Source: Bacteroidota bacterium (GTDB lineage Bacteria > Bacteroidota > Ignavibacteria > Ignavibacteriales > Melioribacteraceae). Taken from it: a stretch of DNA of 64,000 bases. The DNA lies in assembly GCA_018829205.1 (NCBI GenBank), contig JAHJUE010000005.1, positions 124,001 through 188,000 on the forward strand, in the 5' to 3' direction. Of this stretch, positions 18,980 to 27,758 are shown piece after piece. Each line of letters starts with the position of its first letter. Position 1 is the first letter of the stretch. A program made the position numbers and the translations under genes. Below the pieces are notes generated by a model. The model saw nothing but the letters and a program-made list of their open reading frames with translations. It was not told the origin of the DNA and searched no databases.

Positions 18980-20872
18980 ATGAGCTTAAGCGGCAAATTT
19001 AAAAAAAGGGTATTTATATTTTTATTAGTACCGGTTTTAAGCGCTGTGCAATTTTTTACGGATGATTTTATTCTTAACTTAATTGCCGCGGCTTTGCTTA
19101 TTATTTATGTCGCCTTTATTATTTTTTTACGCGATTCAGTGCGTACAGATTTTGAATTTCAACCTGATATTCCACCGGTACAAGAACCGTTAACCGAATT
19201 CGACGACCAAACTCCTCGTTCAGCAAGACCAAAATTTGATACCGATGCCGGAGAAGAATTTAAAATTATTTCAGGTAATAAAGATATTGAAGTTATAACG
19301 GGGGATAATTATATACCTACCGGACCAAGACTAAATAGAGGCGGAATATTTAAGCCCGCGGACTTAAAAGAAAATTTTGTAAAAATTGCAAAAGAAAAAC
19401 TTCCCGAAGATGTAAGTCAAGATGAAGAATTCGGATTTGTTCTCGAAAAAATAATTGCCGTAATCAAAGAAGTTTTTATGGCTCATACCGTTGTTTTCTT
19501 CTGGTTCAATAAAAAGAAAAACAGATTAACGCTTGAAAAATTTCTATCTGGCAGTTCAGATATTACTAAGCAGAAATTTGATATAGAAAATGATGTATTG
19601 AGCAAAATTGTTAAAACCGAAGAACCTGAAATACTTACAGATATTACTTCTGCTGCCGAACATGATGTAATCAGGTATTATTCAACACCGCAGGGAATTA
19701 GAAGTTTTGTTGGCGTTCCCTTATTTTACGGCAATACTCTTGCAGGTGTTCTTGCATTGGATTCTAAAGTCGGCGACGCGTTCGGTATTGAAACTGTTTA
19801 TTCGCTTGGAAGATTTGTAAGAGTAATTTCAATTATTATCTCTTTGTTCGATGAAAAATTTGCCGAAACACTTTCGGAACAAAGACTAAAAGCATTGCTC
19901 GGCGTTCTGTCGGCCGATAAAAAATTCGTTAAAGAAAGCGAACTTCACGGCGCAATTGAAAATGCTGTTAAAAGTCTTGTGCAATGGGACGCATTTACAT
20001 TTGTTTTTTATAATCCGACTGAGCATAAATTTAAAACCTCAAAAATTGTAAACAATACATCGCTAAAATATGTTGGCGAAAATTTAGAAATAGAACTTAC
20101 CGGAACTCTTGTCGGTAAATCGATTATCAGCGGCATGCCTGTTAAAATTGATGATACTTCCTCTTCCGATTATGTTAGATTTGCTAAAGCCGAAGATGTA
20201 AGTTTTGACGGATCCTTTTTAGCTATTCCGCTTGTTTATGATGATCAAAATTACGGGGTTCTTTGTTTCGAAAGTCTGAAGAAAAGTTTATATAATAATT
20301 CCGATGTTCAGTTCTTAAAAAGCGCCACAAAAATATTCGCTTTTATAGTTTATTCCTATTCTAACCAAAGTCTGTTAAAGAGTCTGCTTTCGGTGGATAT
20401 TGAAACTAAAACGCTGAATCATGAATCATTTGTTGAACGGTTGACAAGCGATTTAGTTAAAGGAAGCGAGCTTTCTGTTCCCGGAGCCGTTGCATTAATT
20501 CAGATTGATAATTTCATCGAACAGAAAACATTATTTGAAGGCGATCCCTTCCCTAAAGTATTAAAAACAATTACGCAGCTGATCAAGGAAGAAATGTCGC
20601 CGCTTACACTATTGGGTAGACTAAACGAAAAAACTTTTTCTGTTTATTTCTTTAATTCAACAACTAAAGATATTTTCCTGTGGGCTGAAAAATTAAGAAT
20701 TAAAATAGCACGAAAACCAATTGCCGTTGTAACCAAACAAACAACTTTTACCGTATCAATTGGAGTGGCTTCAACCGCTAATAAAACAGACGCGAATGAA
20801 GTGCTTCATAATGCAGAACTCGCATTAAATAAGGCTCTTGAAAAAGGGGGCAATACTGTTAAAAGTATATAA
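18980..20872 (+). CDS. Membrane protein with two GAF domains and a degenerate GGDEF domain
   Basis: This 630-residue protein has two adjacent hydrophobic segments near residues 10-50. Two GAF-like sensory domains follow (about 145-290, with GIRSFVGVPLFYGN and GVLALDSK; about 305-455, with GSFLAIPLVYDDQNYGVLCF). The C-terminal domain resembles GGDEF: it ends with TVSIGVAS and a helix like those of diguanylate cyclases. The catalytic loop, however, reads GRLNEKTFSV, so GGDEF has become NEKTF and the cyclase is almost certainly inactive. It may sense a ligand and signal by protein contact. deoB begins 12 nt later, so the genes are probably co-transcribed. Confidence 0.8.
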   Translation: MSLSGKFKKRVFIFLLVPVLSAVQFFTDDFILNLIAAALLIIYVAFIIFLRDSVRTDFEFQPDIPPVQEPLTEFDDQTPRSARPKFDTDAGEEFKIISGNKDIEVITGDNYIPTGPRLNRGGIFKPADLKENFVKIAKEKLPEDVSQDEEFGFVLEKIIAVIKEVFMAHTVVFFWFNKKKNRLTLEKFLSGSSDITKQKFDIENDVLSKIVKTEEPEILTDITSAAEHDVIRYYSTPQGIRSFVGVPLFYGNTLAGVLALDSKVGDAFGIETVYSLGRFVRVISIIISLFDEKFAETLSEQRLKALLGVLSADKKFVKESELHGAIENAVKSLVQWDAFTFVFYNPTEHKFKTSKIVNNTSLKYVGENLEIELTGTLVGKSIISGMPVKIDDTSSSDYVRFAKAEDVSFDGSFLAIPLVYDDQNYGVLCFESLKKSLYNNSDVQFLKSATKIFAFIVYSYSNQSLLKSLLSVDIETKTLNHESFVERLTSDLVKGSELSVPGAVALIQIDNFIEQKTLFEGDPFPKVLKTITQLIKEEMSPLTLLGRLNEKTFSVYFFNSTTKDIFLWAEKLRIKIARKPIAVVTKQTTFTVSIGVASTANKTDANEVLHNAELALNKALEKGGNTVKSI

Positions 20873-20883
20873 CGGATGGTTCA

Positions 20884-22047
20884 TTGAATAATTTTATTAT
20901 AATAGTTCTTGACGGTGTCGGAATTGGTGAATTGCCGGATGCGAATAAATATAACGATACCGGAAGCAATACATTGGCAAATTTGGCAATTAATGTAGGC
21001 GGACTAAAATTGCCAAATCTGGAAAAACTTGGATTAGGAAATATTTCTGAAATAAAAGGAATTAAAAAGCAGGAAAATCCTTTAGCTTCATTCGGTAAAA
21101 TGAATGAACTTTCTACTGGTAAAGATTCAACTTCCGGGCATTGGGAGCTGGGGGGATTAAAAGTAGATTTTGATTTTCCGACATACCCCGATGGATTTAG
21201 TAATGAGATAATAGACGCTTTTATTAATAAAACCGGAGTAAAAGGAATTCTTGGAAATAAAACGGCTTCCGGTACGTCAATTATAGAAGAACTTGGGGAT
21301 GAACATGTAAAAACAGGATATCCGATTGTTTATACTTCGGCTGATTCTGTTTTTCAAATTGCGGCGCATGAAGATGTAATTGATATACAAAAACAGTATG
21401 AAATATGCAGAATTGCCAGAAACGAAGTATTAACCGGCAAAGACGCAGTTGGAAGAGTAATCGCGCGTCCTTTTATCGGTAATTCGGGTAATTATAAAAG
21501 AACAACAAATAGAAGTGATTTTTCAATTGACCCGTCCGGTGATACAATATTGGATATTCTTTCAAATGAAGGAATCCGTACAATTGCTATCGGAAAGGTA
21601 AACGATCTTTTTAATTATAGGGGAATTCAAATAGAAGAAAAAACTAAATCTAATTTTGAAGGAATAAAAAAAATTGTTGAATATTCCTCGAATGAAAATG
21701 GAAGTTTTATTTTCGCGAATCTTGTTGATTTTGACGTTTATTTCGGTCATCGGCTTGATCCTAAAGGATTTGCAAATTGTCTTTCGGAATTTGATTATGA
21801 ACTTCCTGTTATTTTGGAAACATTGCATGAATCAGATGTACTGATATTAACCGCCGATCACGGAAACGACCCGACAGTTAAGAGTACAGATCATACAAGA
21901 GAATACGTGCCATTGCTGTATTATTCAAAAAATAGAAAAGGTGTGAATTTGGGAGTACGCGATACGTTTTCTGATGTTGCTCAAACGGCCGCGCATTTTT
22001 TTAAAATAAATAATGGTTTGAAAGGAACAAGTTTTCTAAATGATTAA
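20884..22047 (+). CDS. deoB: Phosphopentomutase
   Basis: DeoB interconverts ribose (or deoxyribose) 1-phosphate and 5-phosphate, linking nucleoside breakdown to pentose metabolism. The 387 residues show the alkaline-phosphatase-superfamily metal site: LDGVGIGELPDA, then LSTGKDSTSGHWEL with the phosphorylated threonine region, and TADHGNDPT with TDHTREYVPLL at the C-terminus. The start is TTG at 20884. The next gene overlaps its end by eight bases. The window also encodes cytidine deaminase and transketolase, which suit a nucleoside salvage role. Confidence 0.95.
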   Translation: MNNFIIIVLDGVGIGELPDANKYNDTGSNTLANLAINVGGLKLPNLEKLGLGNISEIKGIKKQENPLASFGKMNELSTGKDSTSGHWELGGLKVDFDFPTYPDGFSNEIIDAFINKTGVKGILGNKTASGTSIIEELGDEHVKTGYPIVYTSADSVFQIAAHEDVIDIQKQYEICRIARNEVLTGKDAVGRVIARPFIGNSGNYKRTTNRSDFSIDPSGDTILDILSNEGIRTIAIGKVNDLFNYRGIQIEEKTKSNFEGIKKIVEYSSNENGSFIFANLVDFDVYFGHRLDPKGFANCLSEFDYELPVILETLHESDVLILTADHGNDPTVKSTDHTREYVPLLYYSKNRKGVNLGVRDTFSDVAQTAAHFFKINNGLKGTSFLND

Positions 22048-22306
22048 GGATGATTTAAGCGAATTAGGTTCTTTTGAGATTAAGTTACGGCAAAACGAAA
22101 ATTTTGAAATTTCAGCAGAAAAAATAAATAGTTTAATTGATTCTGGATTTAAAACCGTTATTGTAAAACTATACGGTTCTTCCAAAAAAGCCGCTGCTAA
22201 TTTGGGGCATAATGAAACATTATTCGAAAATATTAAAAAAGTTCAGTCTTTACCCGATAATATAGTTTATGATTTTTTTGAAAGTAAGGGGAAAATTTCT
22301 CGGTAA
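22040..22306 (+). CDS. Unknown 88-residue protein overlapping deoB
   Basis: I do not recognise this protein. It starts at an ATG inside the last codons of deoB (eight-base overlap), which suggests translational coupling. The sequence is predicted soluble and mixed alpha/beta. A strand-like VIVKLYGSS follows a helix SAEKINSLIDSGFK, and there is no signal peptide, membrane segment or cysteine. Such a pattern resembles a small nucleotide- or protein-binding fold, but no family can be named. It is 44 nt upstream of the PIN gene and in the same apparent operon as the two BMC-P genes. Confidence 0.7.
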   Translation: MIKDDLSELGSFEIKLRQNENFEISAEKINSLIDSGFKTVIVKLYGSSKKAAANLGHNETLFENIKKVQSLPDNIVYDFFESKGKISR

Positions 22307-22350
22307 ATATTATCCAAAATTTGTTTTTTTAGTATTTAATATAGAGGGGT

Positions 22351-22731
22351 ATGAAAGAGTACCTGGTTGAAACGGATTTAATTTTAGATCATTTAACATA
22401 CAAGGGATCGTTAAAATCTGATTTGGAAATTGCGATGGAAAACGGAATTTGTTTTACTACCGCTATAAACGCAAGCGAATTGTTTTTTACAGCTAAAAAT
22501 GAAGTTGAAATAAAATATATAAATAAAGTAATTACAGCTCTTAAAATTCTCGGAATTAATTCGAGATACAGTCTTGCTGTTAATGAATTTGCCGGAAATG
22601 TCTCAAGTGTAAGAGACGCAATAATTTGCGCCACGGCAAAAATTAATAAATTACCTATTTTAACTAAAGATCCGGATAACTATAAATCAACCGGATTAAA
22701 TATTATACATCCAAACGAATTACGAGGTTAA
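22351..22731 (+). CDS. PIN-domain protein (putative ribonuclease)
   Basis: The 126 residues fit the PIN fold of Mg-dependent RNases. Acidic positions are D9 in the first strand, E43 in INASELFF, D89 in VSSVRDAIICATA and D107 in PILTKDPDNY, matching the usual four. Many such proteins are VapC toxins, but no recognisable antitoxin is adjacent. The only small neighbour is the unknown 88-residue protein. GAGGGG lies just before the ATG. The downstream BMC-P gene begins 2 nt after its stop, so the two are translated together. Confidence 0.75.
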   Translation: MKEYLVETDLILDHLTYKGSLKSDLEIAMENGICFTTAINASELFFTAKNEVEIKYINKVITALKILGINSRYSLAVNEFAGNVSSVRDAIICATAKINKLPILTKDPDNYKSTGLNIIHPNELRG

Positions 22732-22733
22732 TT

Positions 22734-23033
22734 TTGATTCTCGGAAAAGTAATTGGAAATGTGTGGTCAACCAGAAAAGATGAAAATTTGGTCGGATCTA
22801 AATTTTTAATTGTCCGTCAATTAAATCTGGACTACACGCCAAAAGAAAATTTTGTTGTTGCCGTTGATTCCGTTGGAGCGGGTGTTGGTGAAGTAGTGCT
22901 ATGCGCACAAGGCAGTTCTGCAAGACAGACAGCCATAACTAAAAACAAACCTGTCGACGCGGTAATAATGGCAATTGTCGATAAACTCGACATATCCGTA
23001 AAAGAAAAACTGGCTGAAATGGTTGAGGATTAG
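22734..23033 (+). CDS. BMC-P (EutN/CcmL) microcompartment vertex protein 1
   Basis: EutN/CcmL proteins form pentamers that cap the vertices of bacterial microcompartments. The 99 residues show the family pattern from start to end: ILGKVIGNVWSTRKDENLVG, then FVVAVDSVGAGVGEVVLCAQ, GSSARQ and PVDAVIMAIVDKLDI. The start is TTG at 22734 with GAGG at 22724-22727. It follows the PIN gene by 2 nt, and its TAG is directly followed by the ATG of the second copy. No BMC-H or BMC-T shell gene or encapsulated enzyme is nearby, so its role is open. Confidence 0.92.
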   Translation: MILGKVIGNVWSTRKDENLVGSKFLIVRQLNLDYTPKENFVVAVDSVGAGVGEVVLCAQGSSARQTAITKNKPVDAVIMAIVDKLDISVKEKLAEMVED

Positions 23034-23306
23034 ATGGAGCTTGGAAAAGTTATAGGAACAATTTGGGCTACCAGAAAGTATGAAACTGTTACAGGTTATA
23101 AAATGCAATTTGTTCAGCCAATTAATTCAAATATGGAAAACCTTGGTGATCCAATAGTTGCTCTTGATACCATTGGAGCAGGTCCCGGGGAGGTTATATT
23201 TTATATAACCGCAAGCGAAGCGGTAATTCCGCTTGATGTTGATATGGCGCCGGTTGATGCGTCAATTGTGGGTATAGTTGATTCAATTAATTCAGAAATT
23301 AATTAA
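23034..23306 (+). CDS. BMC-P (EutN/CcmL) microcompartment vertex protein 2
   Basis: This second vertex-type protein has 90 residues: MELGKVIGTIWATRKYETVT, then GDPIVALDTIGAGPGEVIFY and PVDASIVGIVDSIN. It keeps the GAGxGE turn and the C-terminal VDA-IVGIVD strand. It differs clearly from copy 1, lacking the SSARQ loop residues (here TASEAVIPL). The two are thus old paralogues and not a recent duplication, and they may form mixed pentamers. The primary sigma factor gene begins 12 nt after its stop. Confidence 0.92.
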   Translation: MELGKVIGTIWATRKYETVTGYKMQFVQPINSNMENLGDPIVALDTIGAGPGEVIFYITASEAVIPLDVDMAPVDASIVGIVDSINSEIN

Positions 23307-23318
23307 TAGGAGTTTGCA

Positions 23319-24173
23319 TTGAAGATAACAAAACAATACACTAATCGTGAAAGTCAATCTCTCGACAAGTATCTTCAAGAAATTGGTAAAGTAGATCTCT
23401 TAACTCCGGATATGGAGATTGAACTGGCGATTCAAATAAAAAAAGGAAATCAGGGTGCGCTTGAACAATTAGTGAAAGCAAACCTGAGGTTTGTGGTTAG
23501 TGTTGCAAAACAGTATCAGAACCAGGGCTTGTCTCTTGGCGATTTAATAAACGAAGGAAACCTGGGATTAATAAAAGCGGCAAAAAGATTTGATGAAACA
23601 AGAGGATTCAAATTTATTTCTTATGCCGTATGGTGGATTCGTCAATCAATTTTACAGGCTTTAGCCGAACAATCAAGAATTGTGCGTTTGCCTTTAAACA
23701 GGGTAGGAGCACTAAATAAAATCGGTAAAGCGTACAGTAATCTTGAACAGGAATTTGAAAGAGAACCAAGTGCTTCCGAACTTGCTACTGAACTTGAAAT
23801 GGATATAAATGAAGTTGCCGATACTTTGAAAATATCGGGCCGCCATGTTTCAATGGACGCTCCCTTCGCTCAGGGCGAAGATAACAGGCTTTTAGATGTT
23901 CTTGAAAACGATCAGCAGCCGGCGCCTGATTATACTTTAATGTCGGAATCTTTAAAGAACGAAATTGAAAGAGCTCTGTCAACTTTAACCGAAAGAGAAG
24001 CCGAAGTTATTAAACTTTATTTTGGATTGAATAAAGAACATTCCTTAACTCTTGAAGAAATCGGAGAGAAATTTAATCTAACACGCGAAAGAGTAAGACA
24101 GATAAAAGAAAAAGCGATAAGAAGATTACGTCACGCATCAAGAAGTAAAAACTTACGCGCATATTTAGGTTAA
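23319..24173 (+). CDS. rpoD: Primary RNA polymerase sigma factor (short Bacteroidota type)
   Basis: This sigma-70 factor directs RNA polymerase to housekeeping promoters. The 284 residues start with region 1.2 ([20 protein letters not shown]). Region 2 follows ([20 protein letters not shown], then [20 protein letters not shown]), then region 3, then region 4 with [16 protein letters not shown]. Region 1.1 and the long non-conserved insert of E. coli RpoD are absent, as in Bacteroidota and Chlorobiota. The start is TTG at 23319 with TAGGAG six bases upstream. It lies 12 nt after the second BMC-P gene and is likely co-transcribed with it. Confidence 0.95.
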   Translation: MKITKQYTNRESQSLDKYLQEIGKVDLLTPDMEIELAIQIKKGNQGALEQLVKANLRFVVSVAKQYQNQGLSLGDLINEGNLGLIKAAKRFDETRGFKFISYAVWWIRQSILQALAEQSRIVRLPLNRVGALNKIGKAYSNLEQEFEREPSASELATELEMDINEVADTLKISGRHVSMDAPFAQGEDNRLLDVLENDQQPAPDYTLMSESLKNEIERALSTLTEREAEVIKLYFGLNKEHSLTLEEIGEKFNLTRERVRQIKEKAIRRLRHASRSKNLRAYLG

Positions 24174-24182
24174 TCTTACAAA

Positions 24183-24920
24183 GTGATTTGTAAATCCCGC
24201 AAAATATTAGCCGGAGGAATATTCGTTCTTTTATTATTGAACGGCTGTTCCTCCTCTACTTATAATGAAAGATATAACAAACCTGAAAAAACAGAAAAAA
24301 TAAATTCTTCAAAGTCAGTTAGATTTACTTCTGAAAACGATAATAAAAAAAATGAAAACAATGATGAAGAAAAAGCCGCAATTCCTCATATTGAAAATTC
24401 AGACACAACTTTATACGGCGATTTACCTCAAGCTGAATTTGATGAAACGCCCGTTGAAGACTATATAATAAATAGAGACGAGTTTGTTAAGAAATATTCG
24501 AAGCTTAAAAAATTTGACATATCTTTAACATCCCGCGAAAAAATTCTTTTTGAAATTGTTAACTTCTTAGAAACTCCTTATAAATACGGCGGTTCATCAG
24601 CAAACGGAATTGACTGTTCTTCCTTTACACAAAATGTATATAAAAATTCAATCCAAATTTTCATTCCCAGAACGGCTAGAGAACAATTTAAATTCGGTGA
24701 AAATGTTGTTATTCCCGAAAAATTAAAATTCGGCGATCTTGTGTTTTTTAACACTTCTAAAAGACATTATCCGGGTCACGTTGGAATTTATCTGGGGGAT
24801 GATATGTTTGCGCATGCAAGCCGTTCGCTTGGTGTTACAATTACTTCTATGAAAAGCAGCTACTATATTAAAAGATATGTGGGAGCAAGAAGAATTGTAA
24901 TGGATATAAATGAAAACTGA
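24183..24920 (+). CDS. NlpC/P60 peptidase lipoprotein
   Basis: This is a predicted cell-wall endopeptidase anchored as a lipoprotein. The N-terminus has a signal peptide ending in the lipobox LLNGC with lipidated C22. A low-complexity N/K/E-rich linker runs to about residue 110. The NlpC/P60 domain (about 118-240) has the catalytic C145 in NGIDCSSF, H199 in PGHVGIYLG and a third polar residue, H211, in FAHAS. The start is GTG at 24183, 9 nt after the sigma factor gene; no good Shine-Dalgarno sequence is visible. Confidence 0.9.
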   Translation: MICKSRKILAGGIFVLLLLNGCSSSTYNERYNKPEKTEKINSSKSVRFTSENDNKKNENNDEEKAAIPHIENSDTTLYGDLPQAEFDETPVEDYIINRDEFVKKYSKLKKFDISLTSREKILFEIVNFLETPYKYGGSSANGIDCSSFTQNVYKNSIQIFIPRTAREQFKFGENVVIPEKLKFGDLVFFNTSKRHYPGHVGIYLGDDMFAHASRSLGVTITSMKSSYYIKRYVGARRIVMDINEN

Positions 24921-24949
24921 ATAAATTAATTTAATCAGCATGCCCAAAG

Positions 24950-24980
24950 TTTGAAAGAATTATAAACTTTTATAAGATTT
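24950..24980 (+). promoter_or_regulatory. Promoter-like site before the 137-residue secreted protein
   Basis: TTTG at 24950-24953 and TAAGATTT at 24973-24980 are 19 bases apart. This resembles the Bacteroidota -33/-7 arrangement, though the second element is an imperfect match. The site precedes the ATG at 25011 by about 30 nt. Confidence 0.35.
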
Positions 24981-25010
24981 TTCCGATAATAATCTACAGA
25001 GGAAAATATT

Positions 25011-25424
25011 ATGAAAAAAAATATTACAATTATTATTCTTTTATTCTTTTTTATTTCCGGCAAATTTTTTGCTCAGGAAAAATCCTATATAAAAATAGTA
25101 ACTCCGGATTATTGGAAGTCACTTACAATCTTGGGCGAACAAGTTAAAAAGGATGGTTCAAAAAAACATGAGTTCGGGGATTGGCAAATATTTTTCCCAC
25201 GAATGTATATTAATTTTGTTAAGAAATTTCAAAAAGACGGCGGTACTTTTGAGTATTACGCAAAAGTGGATGCCGGAGGCGCTTTCGACCTCCAGATAAG
25301 ATTTAAAGACGGACCCGGTAAATCCAGCGAAGCTTATAATGACGATTCAGGCGAAGAAATAAAATTACTGATAAAAGAAGTTAATGAAGTAATTGCGAAA
25401 GTATCCGCATCTATAAAAAGTTAA
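25011..25424 (+). CDS. Small secreted protein of unknown function
   Basis: The 137 residues begin with a clear Sec signal peptide (MKKNITIIILLFFFISGKFF) and a likely cleavage after FAQ. The mature part is about 115 residues, soluble and mixed, with YYAKVDAGGAFDLQIRFKDG in the middle and a charged helical C-terminus. I do not recognise a family. GAGGAAA precedes the ATG, and a strong terminator follows, so the gene is a single transcription unit in front of fumC. Confidence 0.8.
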   Translation: MKKNITIIILLFFFISGKFFAQEKSYIKIVTPDYWKSLTILGEQVKKDGSKKHEFGDWQIFFPRMYINFVKKFQKDGGTFEYYAKVDAGGAFDLQIRFKDGPGKSSEAYNDDSGEEIKLLIKEVNEVIAKVSASIKS

Positions 25425-25463
25425 ATCTCACCAAGTTAGAATTAATAAAAATTATAAGACAGA

Positions 25464-25500
25464 TTGCCCGGTTTTCTAAAAGAAGCCGGGCATTTTTATT
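25464..25500 (+). terminator. Intrinsic terminator after the small secreted protein
   Basis: TGCCCGG (25464-25470) pairs with CCGGGCA (25486-25492), and a TTTTC/AGAAG-like inner part extends the helix. ATTTTTATT follows. The position between two same-strand genes fits a transcription end. Confidence 0.85.
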
Positions 25501-25508
25501 AGTTTAAA

Positions 25509-25540
25509 ATTGATATTCATATTCCATTAAATTAATTTAG
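25509..25540 (+). promoter_or_regulatory. Promoter-like site before fumC
   Basis: ATTG at 25509-25512 and TAATTTAG at 25533-25540 are 20 bases apart. The same TAATTTAG element occurs before the structured RNA near 61200. It resembles the Bacteroidota TAnnTTTG promoter with one mismatch. Confidence 0.4.
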
Positions 25541-25567
25541 TAATGTTATAAAACTATGGAGAATAAA

Positions 25568-26959
25568 ATGGATTACAGAATTGAAACAGATACAATGGGT
25601 GAAGTAAAAGTTCCTGTCGACAAATATTACGGCGCGCAGACAGCACGCTCAATAATGAATTTTAAAATTGGCGGTGAAAGATTTCCAAGAGAATTAATTA
25701 GAGCGTTGGGAATATTAAAAAAAGCTGCGGCACTTACAAATCAAGAACTTGGAATGCTGTCGTCAGAAAAAGCGGATTTAATTGTTCAGGCTGCCGATGA
25801 AGTTATTGAAGGAAAACTTGACGAACATTTTCCGCTTGTCGTTTGGCAGACAGGAAGCGGCACCCAGACAAATATGAATTCGAACGAAGTTATATCAAAC
25901 CGCGCAATAGAAATTGCGGGGGGAGTTATTGGCAGCAAAAAACCAATTCATCCGAATGACGATGTAAACAAAGCTCAATCCTCAAATGATACATTTCCTA
26001 CCGCTATGCATATTGCCGCGGTCGAAGAAATTAATAGAAGATTAATTCCTATGGTTACTAAACTGCGCGACGCTCTAAATGAAAAAGCCAATGAGTTTAA
26101 AGGAATAATTAAGATTGGAAGAACACATTTAATGGATGCGGTTCCTTTAACTTTAGAACAGGAATTTTCGGCCTATGTTCAGCAGTTAACTTACGGATTG
26201 GATAGAATTCAAGGATGTCTGCCCAGATTATCCGAATTAGCTTTGGGCGGAACAGCAGTCGGTACCGGATTAAATACTCATGTAGATTTTGCCGAATTAT
26301 CAGCTAAGAAAATTTCGGAAATTACTGGATTGGAATTCAAATCCGCACCCAATAAATTTGAAGCATTGGCCGCGCACGATGCAATTGTTGAAGCAAGCGG
26401 AGTTATGAAAACATTGGCTGCTTCGTTGATGAAAATTGCTAACGACGTTCGCTGGCTGGGTTCTGGGCCAAGATGCGGAATAGGTGAACTTCAGCTTCCC
26501 GAAAATGAGCCTGGCAGTTCAATTATGCCTGGAAAAGTAAATCCAACTCAATCCGAAGCAATGACAATGGTTTGTGTTCAGGTATTCGGAAATGATGTTG
26601 CGGTAAATTTCGGGGGCGCAAGCGGAAATTTTGAATTAAACGTATTTAAGCCGGTTATGATTTTTAATCTTTTACAGTCGATAAGATTAATTGCCGACGC
26701 CTGCGAAAGTTTTACTGATCATTGCGTGGTTGGAATAGAGGCCAAGAAATTTAACATCGAAAAGAACTTAAATAATTCTTTAATGCTTGTTACCGCATTA
26801 AATCCTCATATTGGATATGATAATGCGGCAAAAGTTGCAAAAAAAGCGTTTAAAGATAACTCCACTTTAAAAGAAGCGGCAGTTGCATTGGGGTTATTAA
26901 CTGAAAAAGAATTCGATGAAAAAGTTCGTCCGGAAAATATGATAAGTCCGAAAAAATAG
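25568..26959 (+). CDS. fumC: Fumarate hydratase, class II
   Basis: This enzyme hydrates fumarate to malate in the TCA cycle. The protein has the superfamily signature [15 protein letters not shown], the substrate-binding [27 protein letters not shown] with the conserved histidine, and the N-terminal [10 protein letters not shown]. The iron-sulfur class I enzyme looks quite different. An ATG at 25556 is in frame, but GGAG at 25558-25561 is six bases before the ATG at 25568. I prefer the latter, giving 463 residues. Together with the 2-oxoglutarate dehydrogenase at 45356 it indicates an active TCA cycle. Confidence 0.97.
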   Translation: MDYRIETDTMGEVKVPVDKYYGAQTARSIMNFKIGGERFPRELIRALGILKKAAALTNQELGMLSSEKADLIVQAADEVIEGKLDEHFPLVVWQTGSGTQTNMNSNEVISNRAIEIAGGVIGSKKPIHPNDDVNKAQSSNDTFPTAMHIAAVEEINRRLIPMVTKLRDALNEKANEFKGIIKIGRTHLMDAVPLTLEQEFSAYVQQLTYGLDRIQGCLPRLSELALGGTAVGTGLNTHVDFAELSAKKISEITGLEFKSAPNKFEALAAHDAIVEASGVMKTLAASLMKIANDVRWLGSGPRCGIGELQLPENEPGSSIMPGKVNPTQSEAMTMVCVQVFGNDVAVNFGGASGNFELNVFKPVMIFNLLQSIRLIADACESFTDHCVVGIEAKKFNIEKNLNNSLMLVTALNPHIGYDNAAKVAKKAFKDNSTLKEAAVALGLLTEKEFDEKVRPENMISPKK

Positions 26960-26986
26960 TTTTTTTAAATCTGTGATATTCTATTA

Positions 26987-27020
26987 AATAAAAGGCGAAT
27001 TTACATCTTCGCCTTTTATT
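26987..27020 (+). terminator. Intrinsic terminator after fumC
   Basis: A perfect 13-bp stem, AATAAAAGGCGAA (26987-26999) with TTCGCCTTTTATT (27008-27020), encloses an eight-base loop. The stem ends in a T-rich arm and is followed by TAATATTATT. Confidence 0.85.
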
Positions 27021-27077
27021 TAATATTATTGAAAATTCTATAATATTTACTTTTATTAAAACATTAATAAGAAGCCT

Positions 27078-27752
27078 ATGGAAGAATTTATTGGTATATT
27101 CTTTTTATTTGTTGCAAGTCTTGAATTGTTATTATTAGTAAATGCATTAATTTTCAGCCAGAAAAACAAAATAAATATTATAATATTTATTATAATCGCA
27201 ATTTATGCCGCTAATCATTTGTTTGAATTTTTAATTTGTCAGTTTGATTTTAATGATGCAATAATTTTGTTTCTTAATTTTTCCTTAATAAGTTTCTTGC
27301 CTTCTCTTTCTCTCTTATTGGCATTAAAATTTTGGCATCATGAAACCTTATTAAAATATATTATTTTTTTACCCGTTCTTTTTCTTATTTATTATTTTAC
27401 AAATTCTGTATACGCGTTTTCAGCAACGGAATGCAGCTTTTTGTTTGTAACATATTCATATCCTTTAAGATCTGAATTGGGCATTTTCTACTTTTTATTG
27501 AATACTGCGGCATTATTATTTTTATTGGTAAAATTAAAAAACCCAAAACTTAGGTATAAGAAACATTTAAACTGGATTCTTATTATTTCAATATCGGTTT
27601 CAATTATTCTACCGTTTATCATAATTTTGTTGATTCCATCCATAAATAAATATGCTGAAAGCATTTTAAATAAATTTGCGTTTTTTTATGTCATCGGCTT
27701 AACGTATTTTTCACTTAAAAATAAAACGGAATATTTATCTGAAAAGGGCTAG
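27078..27752 (+). CDS. Polytopic membrane protein of unknown function
   Basis: The 224 residues are dominated by hydrophobic stretches that give about seven membrane segments. They start with a segment near 5-28 and end at about 195-212, and a short charged tail (LKNKTEYLSEKG) follows. The layout recalls the membrane-sensor part of some histidine kinases (7TM-type), but no signalling domain follows. AT-rich codon use (many ATT, TTA, TTT) suits a membrane protein of this genome. The next gene starts 6 nt downstream, suggesting a pair. I cannot name a family. Confidence 0.75.
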   Translation: MEEFIGIFFLFVASLELLLLVNALIFSQKNKINIIIFIIIAIYAANHLFEFLICQFDFNDAIILFLNFSLISFLPSLSLLLALKFWHHETLLKYIIFLPVLFLIYYFTNSVYAFSATECSFLFVTYSYPLRSELGIFYFLLNTAALLFLLVKLKNPKLRYKKHLNWILIISISVSIILPFIIILLIPSINKYAESILNKFAFFYVIGLTYFSLKNKTEYLSEKG

Positions 27753-27758
27753 CCTAAT

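Noticed and set aside
22040-22731. Classical type II toxin-antitoxin pair (VapBC)
   Set aside because: The PIN protein fits VapC, but the upstream 88-residue protein shows no AbrB, MetJ/Arc or Phd-like DNA-binding pattern, is 44 nt away and overlaps deoB instead. I keep only the PIN call.
20884-24173. A complete bacterial microcompartment locus
   Set aside because: Only two vertex proteins are present. There are no BMC-H or BMC-T genes, no aldehyde dehydrogenase, PduL or signature lyase nearby. The iron alcohol dehydrogenase at 49204 is 26 kb away and not linked.
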